Origin: Viridibacterium sediminicola
GTDB taxonomy: Bacteria > Pseudomonadota > Gammaproteobacteria > Burkholderiales > Rhodocyclaceae
NCBI RefSeq assembly: GCF_039631295.1
Contig: NZ_JBDIVE010000006.1
Location: 1-64,000, forward strand
Direction: 5' to 3'
DNA: 64,000 nt
A model generated the notes under the pieces. It ran no database searches. It worked only from the letters and a program-made list of their open reading frames with translations, and was not told the origin of the DNA. Of the stretch, positions 33,855 through 43,507 are shown piece by piece. The translations under genes were made by a program, and so were the position numbers. Numbering within the stretch: position 1 is the first letter of the stretch; every line of letters starts with the position of its first letter.

Positions 33855-34996
33855 TTGAGTAGGTTCGCGATAGCGCCTTCGTAAGCGCGTGAGAGGGGCG
33901 CCATGTCGGCCAGCAACACGCGCTCGTTGATCTTGTGGATGCTGGCATTGACCGGCCCGAATTCGACGACTTCCGGGCAGATCGTGGCGATGAAGCGGCC
34001 GTCCGAGGTGCCGCCCGTCGTGGACAGGGTCGGCTTGTGGCCGGTGGCCGCCTCGATGGCCGCTTCCATGGCGGCGGTGAGCTTGCCCCGACCGGTGAGG
34101 AAGGGATTGCCGGAGAGGCTCCAGTCGATGCTGTATTCGAGCTGGTGGCGATCCAGCACTTCGTGCACGCGCGCCTTGAGGCCTTCTTCGGTGCTCTCGG
34201 TCGAGAAGCGGAAGTTGAACAGCAGCTCCATATGGCCCGGAATGACATTATTGGCACCGGTGCCGGCGCGGATATTGGAGATCTGGAAGCTGGTCGGCGG
34301 GAAGAATTCGTTACCCTGATCCCACTCGATGGCGGCGAGTTCGGCCAGCGCCGCCGCGCCCTGGTGGATCGGATTGCGACCCAGGTGCGGATAGGCGATA
34401 TGGCATTGCACGCCGCGGATGATCAGCTTGCCGTTGAGCGAGCCGCGGCGGCCGTTCTTGATCATGTCGCCGGTGTGATCGACCGAGGTCGGCTCGCCGA
34501 CGATGCAGTAATCGATGGCTTCGCCGCGCGCCTTGAGCGCCTCGACGACCTTGATCGTGCCATCGGTGGCGACGCCTTCTTCATCCGACGTGAGCAGGAA
34601 GGCAAGCGAGCCTTTGTGCTCGGGATTGGCGGCGACGAAACGCTCGACCGCAGTGACGAAGGCCGCCAGCGAAGTCTTCATGTCGGCCGCACCGCGACCG
34701 TACAGATAGCCTTCGTGCTCGGCTGCGGCGAAAGGATCGCTGCGCCATTGCTCCAGCGGCCCGGTCGGCACCACATCGGTATGCCCGGCCAGCACCACCA
34801 CCGGCCGCGTCGTGCCGCGTCGCGCCCACAGGTTGGAGACGCCATTGCTGTCGATGCGCTCGCAGTGAAAGCCGATGGCCGCCAGGCGTGCGGCGATCTG
34901 CTCCAGGCAGCCGGCATCGTGCGGCGTGATCGAGGCACGGGTCATGAGGCCGCGCGTCAGTTCCAGCGTCGCGGCGTGAATCTCTTGCTCAGTCAT
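33851..34996 (-). CDS. dapE: Succinyl-diaminopimelate desuccinylase
   Basis: Removes succinate from N-succinyl-LL-diaminopimelate in lysine and peptidoglycan synthesis, using two zinc ions. The 381 residues show the M20-type metal-binding motifs VVVLAGHTDVVPTGP (His and Asp), GRGAADMKTSLAAFV (bridging Asp), LLTSDEEGVATDGT (Glu-Glu) and the final His in FGPVNASIHKINERV. Length fits the family (about 375-380). It is coupled to prmB by a 4-base overlap and sits downstream of pilU and dapD in the same orientation. Confidence 0.96.
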   Translation of the reverse strand: MTEQEIHAATLELTRGLMTRASITPHDAGCLEQIAARLAAIGFHCERIDSNGVSNLWARRGTTRPVVVLAGHTDVVPTGPLEQWRSDPFAAAEHEGYLYGRGAADMKTSLAAFVTAVERFVAANPEHKGSLAFLLTSDEEGVATDGTIKVVEALKARGEAIDYCIVGEPTSVDHTGDMIKNGRRGSLNGKLIIRGVQCHIAYPHLGRNPIHQGAAALAELAAIEWDQGNEFFPPTSFQISNIRAGTGANNVIPGHMELLFNFRFSTESTEEGLKARVHEVLDRHQLEYSIDWSLSGNPFLTGRGKLTAAMEAAIEAATGHKPTLSTTGGTSDGRFIATICPEVVEFGPVNASIHKINERVLLADMAPLSRAYEGAIANLLK

Positions 34997-35022
34997 AAGG
35001 CTTGAAAATCCGGGGCGGCCGC

Positions 35023-36192
35023 CTAGCTGGCGTCGCCCATGTGCAGGGTGAATGAGCGGAACGAAGCGCCGTCGGTCTCGGTCGGGTCGAACTCGGCCAG
35101 GTGCGGCTTGCTGGCCGCCGCGCCACCGTTGTCTTCGACACGGTTATTGACCAGCCAGGAGAAGTTGGTCGGCGAATCCGAATTGGCGAGGGCTTCGTCC
35201 AGCGTGATGACGCCTTCTTTGTAGAGGCGGTAAAGATCCTGCTCGAAAGTTTGCGAGCCCGGCGCAATGGCTTGCTCCATGGCTTCCTTGACGCCGGAAA
35301 TCTCGCCGTTCTCGATCAGGTCGGCAACGTGGCGGGTGTTCATCAGAACCTCGACGGCGGCCACGCGCGAGCCGTCGTGCGTGCGCACCAGACGCTGCGA
35401 GACGATCGAGCGCAGCGACACCGACAAGTCCAGATACAGCAGCGGCCGGTTCTCCATCGGGAAGAAGCTGGAGATGCGGTTGAGCGCGTGGTAGGAGTTG
35501 TTGGCGTGCAGGGTGGCCACCACCAGGTGGCCCGATTGCGCGTAGGAGATGGCCGCCTTCATGGTCTCCAGATCGCGGATTTCGCCGATCAGGATACAGT
35601 CCGGCGCCTGGCGCAGCGCGTTCTTCAGCGCTTGTTGCCAGCCCAGGGTATCAAAGCCGACTTCACGCTGATTGACGATGGAGCGCTTGTGGCGGAACAG
35701 GTATTCGATCGGGTCTTCCAGCGTCAGGATGTGGCCCGAAACGTGGGTGCTGCGGTGATCGAGCATCGACGCAATGGTGGTCGACTTGCCCGAGCCGGTG
35801 GCGCCGACGACCAGCACCAGACCGCGCTTTTCCATGATCACTTCGGCCAGCGCCGGCGGCAGGCCCAGCGAGTGCAGTTCGGGAATCTCGGTGCGGATGT
35901 AACGCACGACGATGGCCATGCTGCCGCGCTGCCAGAAGAAATTGACGCGGAAGTTACCGAGGCCACGGCGCTGCACCGAGAAATTCAGCTCCCGGTCGCG
36001 CTCGAAGGCGGCGCCTTGTTCGGGCGTCACCAGCTCGTAGCCCATCTTCTGGATGACGACGGGTTCCATGATCTGCTGATTGATCGGCACCACCGTGCCA
36101 TTGATCTTGATCTGGATCGGCGCACCGGCGGTGACGAAGATATCCGACGCAGAGCGTTCGGCCATCAGCTGGAACAGACGATCAAAAATCAT
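35023..36192 (-). CDS. pilU: Type IV pilus retraction ATPase, PilU-like
   Basis: A hexameric ATPase of the PilT/PilU group. The 389 residues have the N-terminal PAS-like domain (MIFDRLFQLMAERSASDIFV), Walker A VVGATGSGKSTTIASML, the Asp box LTLEDPIEYLF, Walker B CILIGEIRDLETMKAAISYA with invariant Glu, and the His box SGHLVVATLHANN. Length and the extended C-terminal tail favour PilU, the PilT-dependent accessory retraction motor, over PilT (about 345). No pilT is adjacent. It lies between dapD and dapE in the same direction, so co-transcription is possible. GAGG precedes the ATG. Confidence 0.88.
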   Translation of the reverse strand: MIFDRLFQLMAERSASDIFVTAGAPIQIKINGTVVPINQQIMEPVVIQKMGYELVTPEQGAAFERDRELNFSVQRRGLGNFRVNFFWQRGSMAIVVRYIRTEIPELHSLGLPPALAEVIMEKRGLVLVVGATGSGKSTTIASMLDHRSTHVSGHILTLEDPIEYLFRHKRSIVNQREVGFDTLGWQQALKNALRQAPDCILIGEIRDLETMKAAISYAQSGHLVVATLHANNSYHALNRISSFFPMENRPLLYLDLSVSLRSIVSQRLVRTHDGSRVAAVEVLMNTRHVADLIENGEISGVKEAMEQAIAPGSQTFEQDLYRLYKEGVITLDEALANSDSPTNFSWLVNNRVEDNGGAAASKPHLAEFDPTETDGASFRSFTLHMGDAS

Positions 36193-36284
36193 TCGGCGCC
36201 TCGTAATCTTTCAGCCCGGTGCGTGGGCAGAGCAAACATTAAAGCAATCAAGGCCACGGCAGCAAACACAAAAGCAGACAATGC

Positions 36285-36326
36285 GAAGGGCTGCAAAGAA
36301 TTCCAAAATACGCTTTGCAGCCCTTC
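36285..36326. terminator. Hairpin with perfect 14-bp stem after dapD
   Basis: GAAGGGCTGCAAAG and CTTTGCAGCCCTTC pair perfectly around a 14-base loop, in the gap between dapD and pilU. On the minus strand it is followed by a modest T-rich stretch (CTTTTGTG), so it may partly terminate the dapD transcript or stabilise its 3' end. Confidence 0.6.
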
Positions 36327-36367
36327 ATGCTTGGCGACTTGCCCTGCGGGCAAATCACAACCCAAGC

Positions 36368-37189
36368 TTAGTCACGCAGCAGTTCGTTGATCGAGGTCTT
36401 GGCACGGGTTTGTGCATCGACCTTCTTGACGATCACTGCGCAGTACAGCGAATACTTGCCATCGGCCGAGGGCAGGTTGCCCGACACCACCACCGAGCCG
36501 GCGGGAATGCGGCCATATGTCACTTCGCCCGTCGCACGGTCGTAGATCTTGGTGCTCTGGCCGATGTACACGCCCATCGAGATCACGCAGTTGTCTTCGA
36601 CGATGACGCCTTCGACCACTTCGGAACGCGCACCGATGAAGCAGTTGTCACCGATGATGGTCGGGTTCGCCTGCAGCGGTTCGAGCACGCCGCCGATACC
36701 CACGCCACCCGAGAGGTGCACGTTCTTGCCGATCTGCGCGCAGGAACCCACGGTGGCCCAGGTGTCGACCATGGTGCCTTCGCCGACATAGGCGCCGATA
36801 TTCACATAAGAGGGCATCAGCACCACGTTCTTGCCGATGAACGAGCCCTTGCGCACGGTAGCCGCCGGCACCACGCGGAAGCCGCCGTCACGGAAATCCT
36901 GCTCCGAGTAATCGGCGAACTTGGTCGGTACCTTGTCGAAGAAGCGTTGTTCGCCGCCATTGATGACGCGATTGTCGTGGGTGCGGAAGTACAGCAGCAC
37001 GGCCTTCTTGAGCCATTGGTGGGTCACCCACTCGCCGTTGATCTTCTCGGCCACGCGCAGCTTGCCGGCGTCCAGATCGGCGATCACCGAGGCGATGGCA
37101 GCGGACAGCTCGGGGTTGGCGTTGCCGCAAGTGATTTCGGCGCGGCGTTCGAAAGCTTCATCAATAATGGCTTGCAGAGCTTGGGTCAT
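36368..37189 (-). CDS. dapD: Tetrahydrodipicolinate N-succinyltransferase
   Basis: Succinylates tetrahydrodipicolinate in the lysine pathway. The 273 residues comprise an N-terminal helical domain and a left-handed beta-helix of hexapeptide repeats (VVLMPSYVNIGAYVGEGTMV, CAQIGKNVHLSGGVGIGGVL, GDNCFIGARSEVVEGVIVED), ending with VVSGNLPSADGKYSLYCAVI, which is specific to DapD. AGAGGAAG precedes the ATG. It lies 30 bases downstream of dapC. Confidence 0.97.
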   Translation of the reverse strand: MTQALQAIIDEAFERRAEITCGNANPELSAAIASVIADLDAGKLRVAEKINGEWVTHQWLKKAVLLYFRTHDNRVINGGEQRFFDKVPTKFADYSEQDFRDGGFRVVPAATVRKGSFIGKNVVLMPSYVNIGAYVGEGTMVDTWATVGSCAQIGKNVHLSGGVGIGGVLEPLQANPTIIGDNCFIGARSEVVEGVIVEDNCVISMGVYIGQSTKIYDRATGEVTYGRIPAGSVVVSGNLPSADGKYSLYCAVIVKKVDAQTRAKTSINELLRD

Positions 37190-37219
37190 GACTTCCTCTA
37201 TGAAATGGACTGCTTGAAT

Positions 37220-38416
37220 TTAAAACTTGCCTGACTGGCAGAACTCGACGATGCGTTGCGCAGCGCTGACGCATTCTTCGACGCCCGCCACCAGGGCGAT
37301 ACGCACAAAACCATGGCCGGGATTGAGGCCGCGTGCTTCACGCGCCAGATACTGACCCGGCAGCACGGTGACATGGGTTTGCGCAAACAGCACGCGTGCA
37401 AACTGGGCGTCATCCACCGGCGTGCGTGCCCACAGATAGAAACCCGCGTCGGGCTTGCTGACGCCTAGGACCGGCGACAGCATGGGCACCAGCTGGTCGA
37501 ACTTTTCACGATACAGCACGCGGTTTTCCTGCACATGCGTTTCGTCATTCCAGGCTGCAATACTGGCCAGCTGGACCGACTGGCTCATCGCGCAACCGTG
37601 GTAGGTGCGGTAGAGCAGGAATTTCTTGAGTATGGCGGCGTCGCCCGCCACGAAGCCCGAGCGCAGGCCCGGCACATTGGAGCGCTTGGACAGGCTGTGG
37701 AACACCACCAGGCGCTCGTAATTGCTGCGGCCCAGCTGCTGTGCTGCCTGCAGCGCGCCCAGCGGCGGCTTGGCCTCGTCGAAATAGATTTCCGAATAGC
37801 ACTCGTCGGCCGCGATGATGAAGCCGTAGCGGTCGGCCAGGGCGAACAGGTCGCGCCATTCATCAAGGCTCAGCACACGGCCGGTCGGGTTGCCCGGCGA
37901 GCACACATAGAGCAGTTGTACGCGTGCCCATTGCTCGGCGCTGGGGCCGTCCAGATCGAGGCCGAAGCCATTGGCGGCGCTCTGGTTGAGGAACAGCGGC
38001 TGCGCGCCGGCGAGCAGGGCGGCGCCTTCGTAGATCTGGTAGAAGGGATTCGGGCTGGCCACCAGAGGCGCCGGGCGCGAGGCATCAACCACGCACTGGG
38101 CGAAGGCAAACAGCGCTTCACGCGTGCCATTGACCGGCAAAACCTGGCTGCCCGCGCTGATCTCCTTGAGCCCGAAGCGGCGCTGCAGCCAGGCCGCGAT
38201 GGATTCGCGCAGCGCATCGATGCCGATCGTCGTCGGGTAGATCGACAGCCCGCCTAGCGAATCGATCAGCGCCTGCTTCACCCGCTGAGGGGCTTCGTGC
38301 TGCGGTTCGCCGATTGACAGGCGGATCGGCGGCAAGGCCGGCGGCTGGGTGCCCGCGAAGAGGGCGCGCAGCTTCTCGAAGGGATAGGGGTGCAACTGAT
38401 CGAGCAGTGGATTCAC
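37220..38416 (-). CDS. dapC: Succinyldiaminopimelate transaminase DapC
   Basis: PLP-dependent fold-type-I aminotransferase, 398 residues, that makes N-succinyl-LL-diaminopimelate from the keto precursor and glutamate. The PLP lysine lies in VVFHSLSKRSNVPGLRSGFV. VCSPGNPTGRVLSLDEW and the Asp/Tyr of FIIAADECYSEIYFD are cofactor contacts. N-terminal MNPLLDQLHPYPFEKLRALF is typical of DapC in beta- and gammaproteobacteria. The start is a GTG at 38416 with a weak ribosome site. The gene diverges from smc across 209 bases. Confidence 0.93.
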   Translation of the reverse strand: MNPLLDQLHPYPFEKLRALFAGTQPPALPPIRLSIGEPQHEAPQRVKQALIDSLGGLSIYPTTIGIDALRESIAAWLQRRFGLKEISAGSQVLPVNGTREALFAFAQCVVDASRPAPLVASPNPFYQIYEGAALLAGAQPLFLNQSAANGFGLDLDGPSAEQWARVQLLYVCSPGNPTGRVLSLDEWRDLFALADRYGFIIAADECYSEIYFDEAKPPLGALQAAQQLGRSNYERLVVFHSLSKRSNVPGLRSGFVAGDAAILKKFLLYRTYHGCAMSQSVQLASIAAWNDETHVQENRVLYREKFDQLVPMLSPVLGVSKPDAGFYLWARTPVDDAQFARVLFAQTHVTVLPGQYLAREARGLNPGHGFVRIALVAGVEECVSAAQRIVEFCQSGKF

Positions 38417-38625
38417 GGGCGTGTGCTTTGTGTAAGTGTGGCAAGCGCAGGGCAGGGCCGGCGCCGCGTGCTGTCAAATACCGGCAGAGGCCGGCAATGG
38501 CCGGCCGAACTAGGCGAGGGGCGATGATATTATAGCGCCCGGACATTTATCGAGCCGCGCCGCGACATTGTTTGTGCGCCAGGCGGCTCTTCCACCTCTT
38601 GACTGCCGAGTAAGCCGACACCGCT

Positions 38626-41600
38626 GTGCGCCTCTCCAAGCTCAAACTGGCCGGATTCAAGTCCTTTGTCGATCCCACTACGGTGCTCACGCCCGGCCAG
38701 CTGGTCGGCATCGTCGGCCCCAATGGCTGCGGCAAATCCAATCTCATCGATGCCGTGCGCTGGGTGCTGGGCGAGTCACGCGCCTCCGCCTTGCGCGGCG
38801 AATCGATGCAGGACGTGATCTTCAGCGGCTCCACCACACGCAAGCCGGTCTCCCGCGCCAGCGTCGAGCTGATCTTCGACAATGCCGACGGCCGCGCCGC
38901 CGGCCAGTGGTCGCAGTACGCCGAAATCGCCGTCAAGCGGGTGGTCGAGCGCTCGGGCACCTCGGACTACTTCATCAACAACGTCCATGTGCGGCGCAAG
39001 GACGTCATCGATCTCTTCCTCGGCACCGGCCTCGGGCCGCGCGCCTACGCCATCATCGAGCAGGGCATGATCTCGCGGGTGATCGAGGCGCGGCCCGAAG
39101 AAGTGCGCGGCTTCCTCGAAGAGGCGGCCGGCATCACCAAGTACAAGGAGCGCCGTCGCGAAACTGAAGGTCGCCTCGCCGATGCCCGCGACAATCTGGC
39201 GCGCCTCGAAGACCTGCGTGCCGAGCTGGGCGCGCAAATCAATCGCCTCGCCTCGCAAGCCGAAGTGGCGCGCCAGTACCGCAGCCTCAACGACAGCCTG
39301 CGTGCGCGCCAGACCTTGCTGTGGACCTGGAAGCTGCGCGAAGGCCAGGCTGCGCTGGCGCGGGCCGATCAGCAAATTGCCGACAGCGGCCGCCAGCTTG
39401 AAGCCGGCCAGGAACAGTTGCGCCAGCTTGAAGCGGCGCTGCTTGGCGCACGCGAGCAGCACACCCGCTTTGCCGAGTCGGTCGGCCAGGCGCAGGGCGA
39501 TGTCTATGCGATTGCCGCCGAAGTCTCGCGCATCGAAAACGAGCTACGCGCCCTGCGCGAACAGCGCGAACGCCTGCTGCAGCGCCGCCAGCAGCTGGCG
39601 GCGGCGGCCGAGCAATGGCGTGGCCGTGCCGAAGCGCTGGCCTTCGACCAGGAAAAATGGGCGACCCAGCGCGAGCAGGCCGAGACCGATCTGATCGACG
39701 CACGCGGCGCTGCCGATGGCGCCCAGGCCCTGCAGCCGGATGCCGAGGCGCGCCTGGCTGACGCCCGCAAACAGCTCGATGCCTTGCGCCGCGAGCTGGC
39801 GCTGGCCGAACAACACATACAGGTCGAGCACACCCGCGCCGCCGCGGCCGAGCGCGCGCTGCAAAGCCTTGCCCAGCGCAGTGCGCGCATCGCGGCAGAG
39901 CAGGGCGCGCTGAGCGTGCCGGCGGCCGAGGCGCTGCCCACTGCGCAGGCCGCGCTGCAGGCGGCGCAGAGCGAATTCGCGAGCCTGCAGACGCGCTTGC
40001 AGGCGCAGCAAGTGGCGCTCGACGCGGCCCAGCAGGCGCAGCGCCAGGCGCAGGCGGACGCCAGCCAGGCCGATCAGCAGCGCACCGCCTTGCAGGCGCG
40101 GCTCGACGCGCTGCAGGCCTTGCAATCGCGCTTGCGTGATCAGGGCGATCTGGCCGCCTGGCTGCGCCGCTGCGGGCTCGAAGGTGTGGATCCCCTGTGG
40201 CAGCAGCTCAGCGTGGAGGCTGGTTGGGAGCTGGCCCTCGAAGCCGTGCTGCGCGAGCGCCTTGGCGCCCGCGGTCCGGTCAGCGCCGAGACCGAGCAGG
40301 CCGCGCTGGCCAGCGCGGCGCCGGCCACCAGCGTGTTGCTGCGTGCGGGCGAGTTCGCCCCAGTCATTGCGGCTGGCGCCGCACCGGATCAGGCACGCAG
40401 CCTGCGCGAGCTGGTCCACAGTAGCGCCGCGCACATCGCGCCCTTGCTCGATCAATGGCTGGCCCAGGTGTTCGTCGTCGACAGCCTGGAGCCCTGGCTG
40501 AGCCAACAGTTGCCGGCCGGCTGCGTGCTGGTCAGCAAGAGCGGGCAACTGCTCAGCGCGGGCGAGCTGAGCTTGTTTGCGCCCGACGCGCGCACCCATG
40601 GTGTGCTCGAACGCCAGCGCGAGATCAGCGCGCTGCAGCTGTCGCTGGCGCAGGCCGAAGCGCTGCGCACGACGCGCCGCGCCGCCCTGGCCGAATCCGA
40701 ACACGCCCTGCAGACAGCCCAGCAGGCGCTCGCCAGTCTGCGTAGCGAGCTTGGCCGCGCCCAGCAAAGCCAGCATCAGGCGCAGCTCGAATTGCAGCGC
40801 GCCCAGGACGCCGATGCGCGCTATCAGGAACGCCGTGCGCAGTTCGAGCGCGAAGCCGCCGAAGTGCTGCGCTTGCAGGAAGCCGAGCAGGCCCAGCTTG
40901 GCCGCGCCACCGAGGCGCTGGCGCAACACGAGGAGAGCCGCGAGATCCTCAGTCACAAACTCGGCGGCGCCGAGGATTTGCTCTACGAGGCGGAACAAGG
41001 GCATTCGCTGAGCCGCCAGATCAGCGAGCAGCACCAGCGCGCCCTGCGCGAGGCCGAATTTGCGCTGCGCGAATGCAGCAGCAAGCTCGACGACATTGCC
41101 CGCAATACAGCCCTGGTCGGCGAGGAACTGCGTCGCAACGAGGAAGAGCAAGCGCAGCTGGCCGACGAACTCGGCACCCTCGACGAGAGCAGCTTGCAGA
41201 CCTCGCTGCAAACCGCCTTGCAGCTGCGCGAGGCGCGCGAGGCCGAGCTGGCGCGCCGCCGCCAGACGCTCGACGAACTGGCCGCCAGCCTGCGCCAGCA
41301 GGACGAGCAGCGCTTGCGCAGCGAACAGGCGCTCGAACCCCTGCGCGAGGCGCTGGCCGCCGGGCGACTGGCGCGGCAGGGTGCCGAGATGCAGATCAGC
41401 CAGGCGCAGGAGCGCTTGCAGGAGATGTCGGCCGACAGCAGCGCGATCACAGCGGAGGCGCTGGCCGAGGTGCGCGAGACGGCACTGACGCGCGAAGTGG
41501 CGCGCCTGACGCGGGAAATCGCCGAACTCGGGCCGGTCAATCTCGCCGCGCTGGACGAATTGGCGAGCACCAGCCAGCGCAAGGAATTCCTCGATGCGCA

Positions 41601-42162
41601 GAACGATGACCTCACCCAGGCCATCGATACGCTCGAAGATGCGATCCGTCGCATCGACCGCGAAACCCGCGAACAGCTGATGGCGACGTACAATACGGTC
41701 AGTCGCCATTTCGGCGAGCTGTTTCCGCAGCTCTTTGGCGGGGGTCAGGCCGCGCTGGTGCTGACGGGCGACGAGATTCTCGATGCCGGCATCCAGATCG
41801 TGGCGCAGCCGCCGGGCAAGAAGAACACCTCGATCCAGCTGTTGTCGGGCGGCGAAAAGGCGCTGACCGCCATCGCCCTGGTGTTTGCGATGTTTCAGCT
41901 CAACCCGGCACCGTTCTGCATGCTCGACGAAGTCGATGCGCCGCTGGACGATGCCAATACCGAGCGTTACTGCGAAATGGTCAAGCGCATGTCATCGGTG
42001 ACGCAGTTCGTGTTCATCAGCCACAGCAAGATCACCATGGAACGCGCGCAGCAGCTGGTCGGCGTGACGATGCAGGAACAGGGCGTGTCACGCGTGGTCG
42101 AAGTGGATATGGAGACGGCGCTCAAGCTGGCCGAGACCCCGGCCGCCGCGCCGAACGCATGA
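38626..42162 (+). CDS. smc: Chromosome segregation protein SMC
   Basis: A large ATPase, 1178 residues, that organises and segregates the chromosome as a dimer with ScpAB. The head's N-terminal half has Walker A IVGPNGCGKSNLIDAVRWVL (Lys37). Two long coiled coils, about 165-500 and 680-1010, rich in Ala, Glu, Gln and Arg, flank the hinge domain (about 510-660). The C-terminal head has the signature LLSGGEKALTAIALVFAMF and Walker B CMLDEVDAPLDDANTERYCE. The start is a GTG at 38626 at the expected MRLSKLKLAGFKSF N-terminus. A bacterium with smc generally lacks MukB. Confidence 0.97.
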   Translation: MRLSKLKLAGFKSFVDPTTVLTPGQLVGIVGPNGCGKSNLIDAVRWVLGESRASALRGESMQDVIFSGSTTRKPVSRASVELIFDNADGRAAGQWSQYAEIAVKRVVERSGTSDYFINNVHVRRKDVIDLFLGTGLGPRAYAIIEQGMISRVIEARPEEVRGFLEEAAGITKYKERRRETEGRLADARDNLARLEDLRAELGAQINRLASQAEVARQYRSLNDSLRARQTLLWTWKLREGQAALARADQQIADSGRQLEAGQEQLRQLEAALLGAREQHTRFAESVGQAQGDVYAIAAEVSRIENELRALREQRERLLQRRQQLAAAAEQWRGRAEALAFDQEKWATQREQAETDLIDARGAADGAQALQPDAEARLADARKQLDALRRELALAEQHIQVEHTRAAAAERALQSLAQRSARIAAEQGALSVPAAEALPTAQAALQAAQSEFASLQTRLQAQQVALDAAQQAQRQAQADASQADQQRTALQARLDALQALQSRLRDQGDLAAWLRRCGLEGVDPLWQQLSVEAGWELALEAVLRERLGARGPVSAETEQAALASAAPATSVLLRAGEFAPVIAAGAAPDQARSLRELVHSSAAHIAPLLDQWLAQVFVVDSLEPWLSQQLPAGCVLVSKSGQLLSAGELSLFAPDARTHGVLERQREISALQLSLAQAEALRTTRRAALAESEHALQTAQQALASLRSELGRAQQSQHQAQLELQRAQDADARYQERRAQFEREAAEVLRLQEAEQAQLGRATEALAQHEESREILSHKLGGAEDLLYEAEQGHSLSRQISEQHQRALREAEFALRECSSKLDDIARNTALVGEELRRNEEEQAQLADELGTLDESSLQTSLQTALQLREAREAELARRRQTLDELAASLRQQDEQRLRSEQALEPLREALAAGRLARQGAEMQISQAQERLQEMSADSSAITAEALAEVRETALTREVARLTREIAELGPVNLAALDELASTSQRKEFLDAQNDDLTQAIDTLEDAIRRIDRETREQLMATYNTVSRHFGELFPQLFGGGQAALVLTGDEILDAGIQIVAQPPGKKNTSIQLLSGGEKALTAIALVFAMFQLNPAPFCMLDEVDAPLDDANTERYCEMVKRMSSVTQFVFISHSKITMERAQQLVGVTMQEQGVSRVVEVDMETALKLAETPAAAPNA

Positions 42163-42197
42163 AGCGGCGGCGGATGGCGATGAAAATGAGACAATGG

Positions 42198-42213
42198 CAG
42201 CTGCATGCAGCTG
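42198..42213. repeat. 16-bp perfect palindrome between smc and zipA
   Basis: CAGCTGCATGCAGCTG reads identically on both strands, with flanking ATGG and CCAT extending the symmetry with one extra base on the right. It lies 38 bases before the zipA start. It could be a protein-binding site or a short hairpin; no T-run follows. Confidence 0.45.
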
Positions 42214-42251
42214 TCCATGATGAACGAGATTTTTGAGAGCAGTCGATAACA

Positions 42252-43427
42252 ATGAGTGATTTCCAACTCGCAATGCTGGCCGCCGGCGCACTGATCGTGC
42301 TGGCAGTCTTCATCTACAACTACTGGCAGGATCGCCGTGCGCGCCGCCATGCCGAGCAATTGTTCCGTCCGACCGAACGCGACGCCCTGCTCGATGGCGA
42401 GGATGTGCAGGCCATTCCGCCGGCGCCGGGCGGCCGCATGGAACCGGCACTGCCGGGCAATGCCGCGCATGCCGATCTGCCGATGTATGCCGACGCGCAG
42501 GACGCGCCAGCCCGTAGCCCGGCGTATGTGCCGCCGGTGCCGTCGTCCGCCGCGCAAACCAGCGCCCGCGCAGCGCAGGCCAGTGCACGTTCGGCGCAAC
42601 CGGTCTTGCCGGTTGATGCCCAGGCCATCGATTGCATCGTCACCGTCGAAGCCCCGGCCGGGATTGCCGCCGCAGCGCTGTACACCGCCCAGCAGGCGCT
42701 GCTGGCCGGGCTGTCCAAGCCGCTGCGCTGGTTTGGCTGGGACGATGGTGATAACCGCTTCCTCGAACTCGATGTGCGCAGCCCGGGCAGTTTCACCCGC
42801 GTCAGCGCTGCGCTGCAGCTGGCGGACCGCCGCGGTCCGGTGTCGGACGCCGAGCTGGTGCGCTTCTACGACCAGATCCAGCGCCTCTGCGACCAGTTCC
42901 TCGCTGTGCCGCGCCTGCCTTCGCGTACCGAAGTGCTGCAGCGCGCCCAGGAAGTCGACCGCTTCTGTGCTGATGTCGATATCCAGGTGGCGATCAACGT
43001 GATCGCCCGCGAGGGCAGTTTCCCCGGCACCAAGATTCGCGCGCTGGCCGAAGCGGCAGGCCTGGAGCTGCACGCCGATGGCGCTTATCACGCCACCGAT
43101 GACGACGGTCGCACGCTGTTCACCCTGTCCAATCAGGAGTCGGCGGTGTTCTCGGCCGAACAGCTGCGCAATCTGCACACCACCGGCGTCACCGTCGCCA
43201 TCGACGTGCCGCGCGCGCCCGATCCGGTCAATGCTTTCGACCGCATGAGCCAGTTCGCACAGCAGCTGGCCAGCACCCTGGGCGGCAGCCTGGTCGATGA
43301 CAATCGCGTGCTGCTCAGCGATCGCTCGCTCAAGCTGATCCGTGGCCAGATCGCCCAGTTCGAGCAGCAGATGGAAGCCCAGGGCATCCCGGCGGGTGGC
43401 GAAGTCGCGCTGCGCTTGTTCCGCTGA
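42252..43427 (+). CDS. zipA: Cell division protein ZipA-like
   Basis: A 391-residue membrane-anchored division protein that tethers FtsZ to the inner membrane. The N-terminal helix is about residues 4-24 (FQLAMLAAGALIVLAVFIYN), with the N-terminus outside. An Arg-rich stretch and a Pro/Ala-rich linker (about 45-120) follow. The C-terminal FtsZ-binding domain starts near 125 and includes WFGWDDGDNRFLELD and GLELHADGAYHATDDDGRTL, then LFTLSNQESAVFSAEQLRN. Identity to enterobacterial ZipA is low, but domain order and position between smc and ligA support it. Confidence 0.88.
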   Translation: MSDFQLAMLAAGALIVLAVFIYNYWQDRRARRHAEQLFRPTERDALLDGEDVQAIPPAPGGRMEPALPGNAAHADLPMYADAQDAPARSPAYVPPVPSSAAQTSARAAQASARSAQPVLPVDAQAIDCIVTVEAPAGIAAAALYTAQQALLAGLSKPLRWFGWDDGDNRFLELDVRSPGSFTRVSAALQLADRRGPVSDAELVRFYDQIQRLCDQFLAVPRLPSRTEVLQRAQEVDRFCADVDIQVAINVIAREGSFPGTKIRALAEAAGLELHADGAYHATDDDGRTLFTLSNQESAVFSAEQLRNLHTTGVTVAIDVPRAPDPVNAFDRMSQFAQQLASTLGGSLVDDNRVLLSDRSLKLIRGQIAQFEQQMEAQGIPAGGEVALRLFR

Positions 43428-43507
43428 GTCCGGCCGGCGCCTGCCTGCACGGCGCCCGCTGGAGAATCTCGCCGAATCTTGCTGATTGAAGCGCCATTGA
43501 GGTTTGC

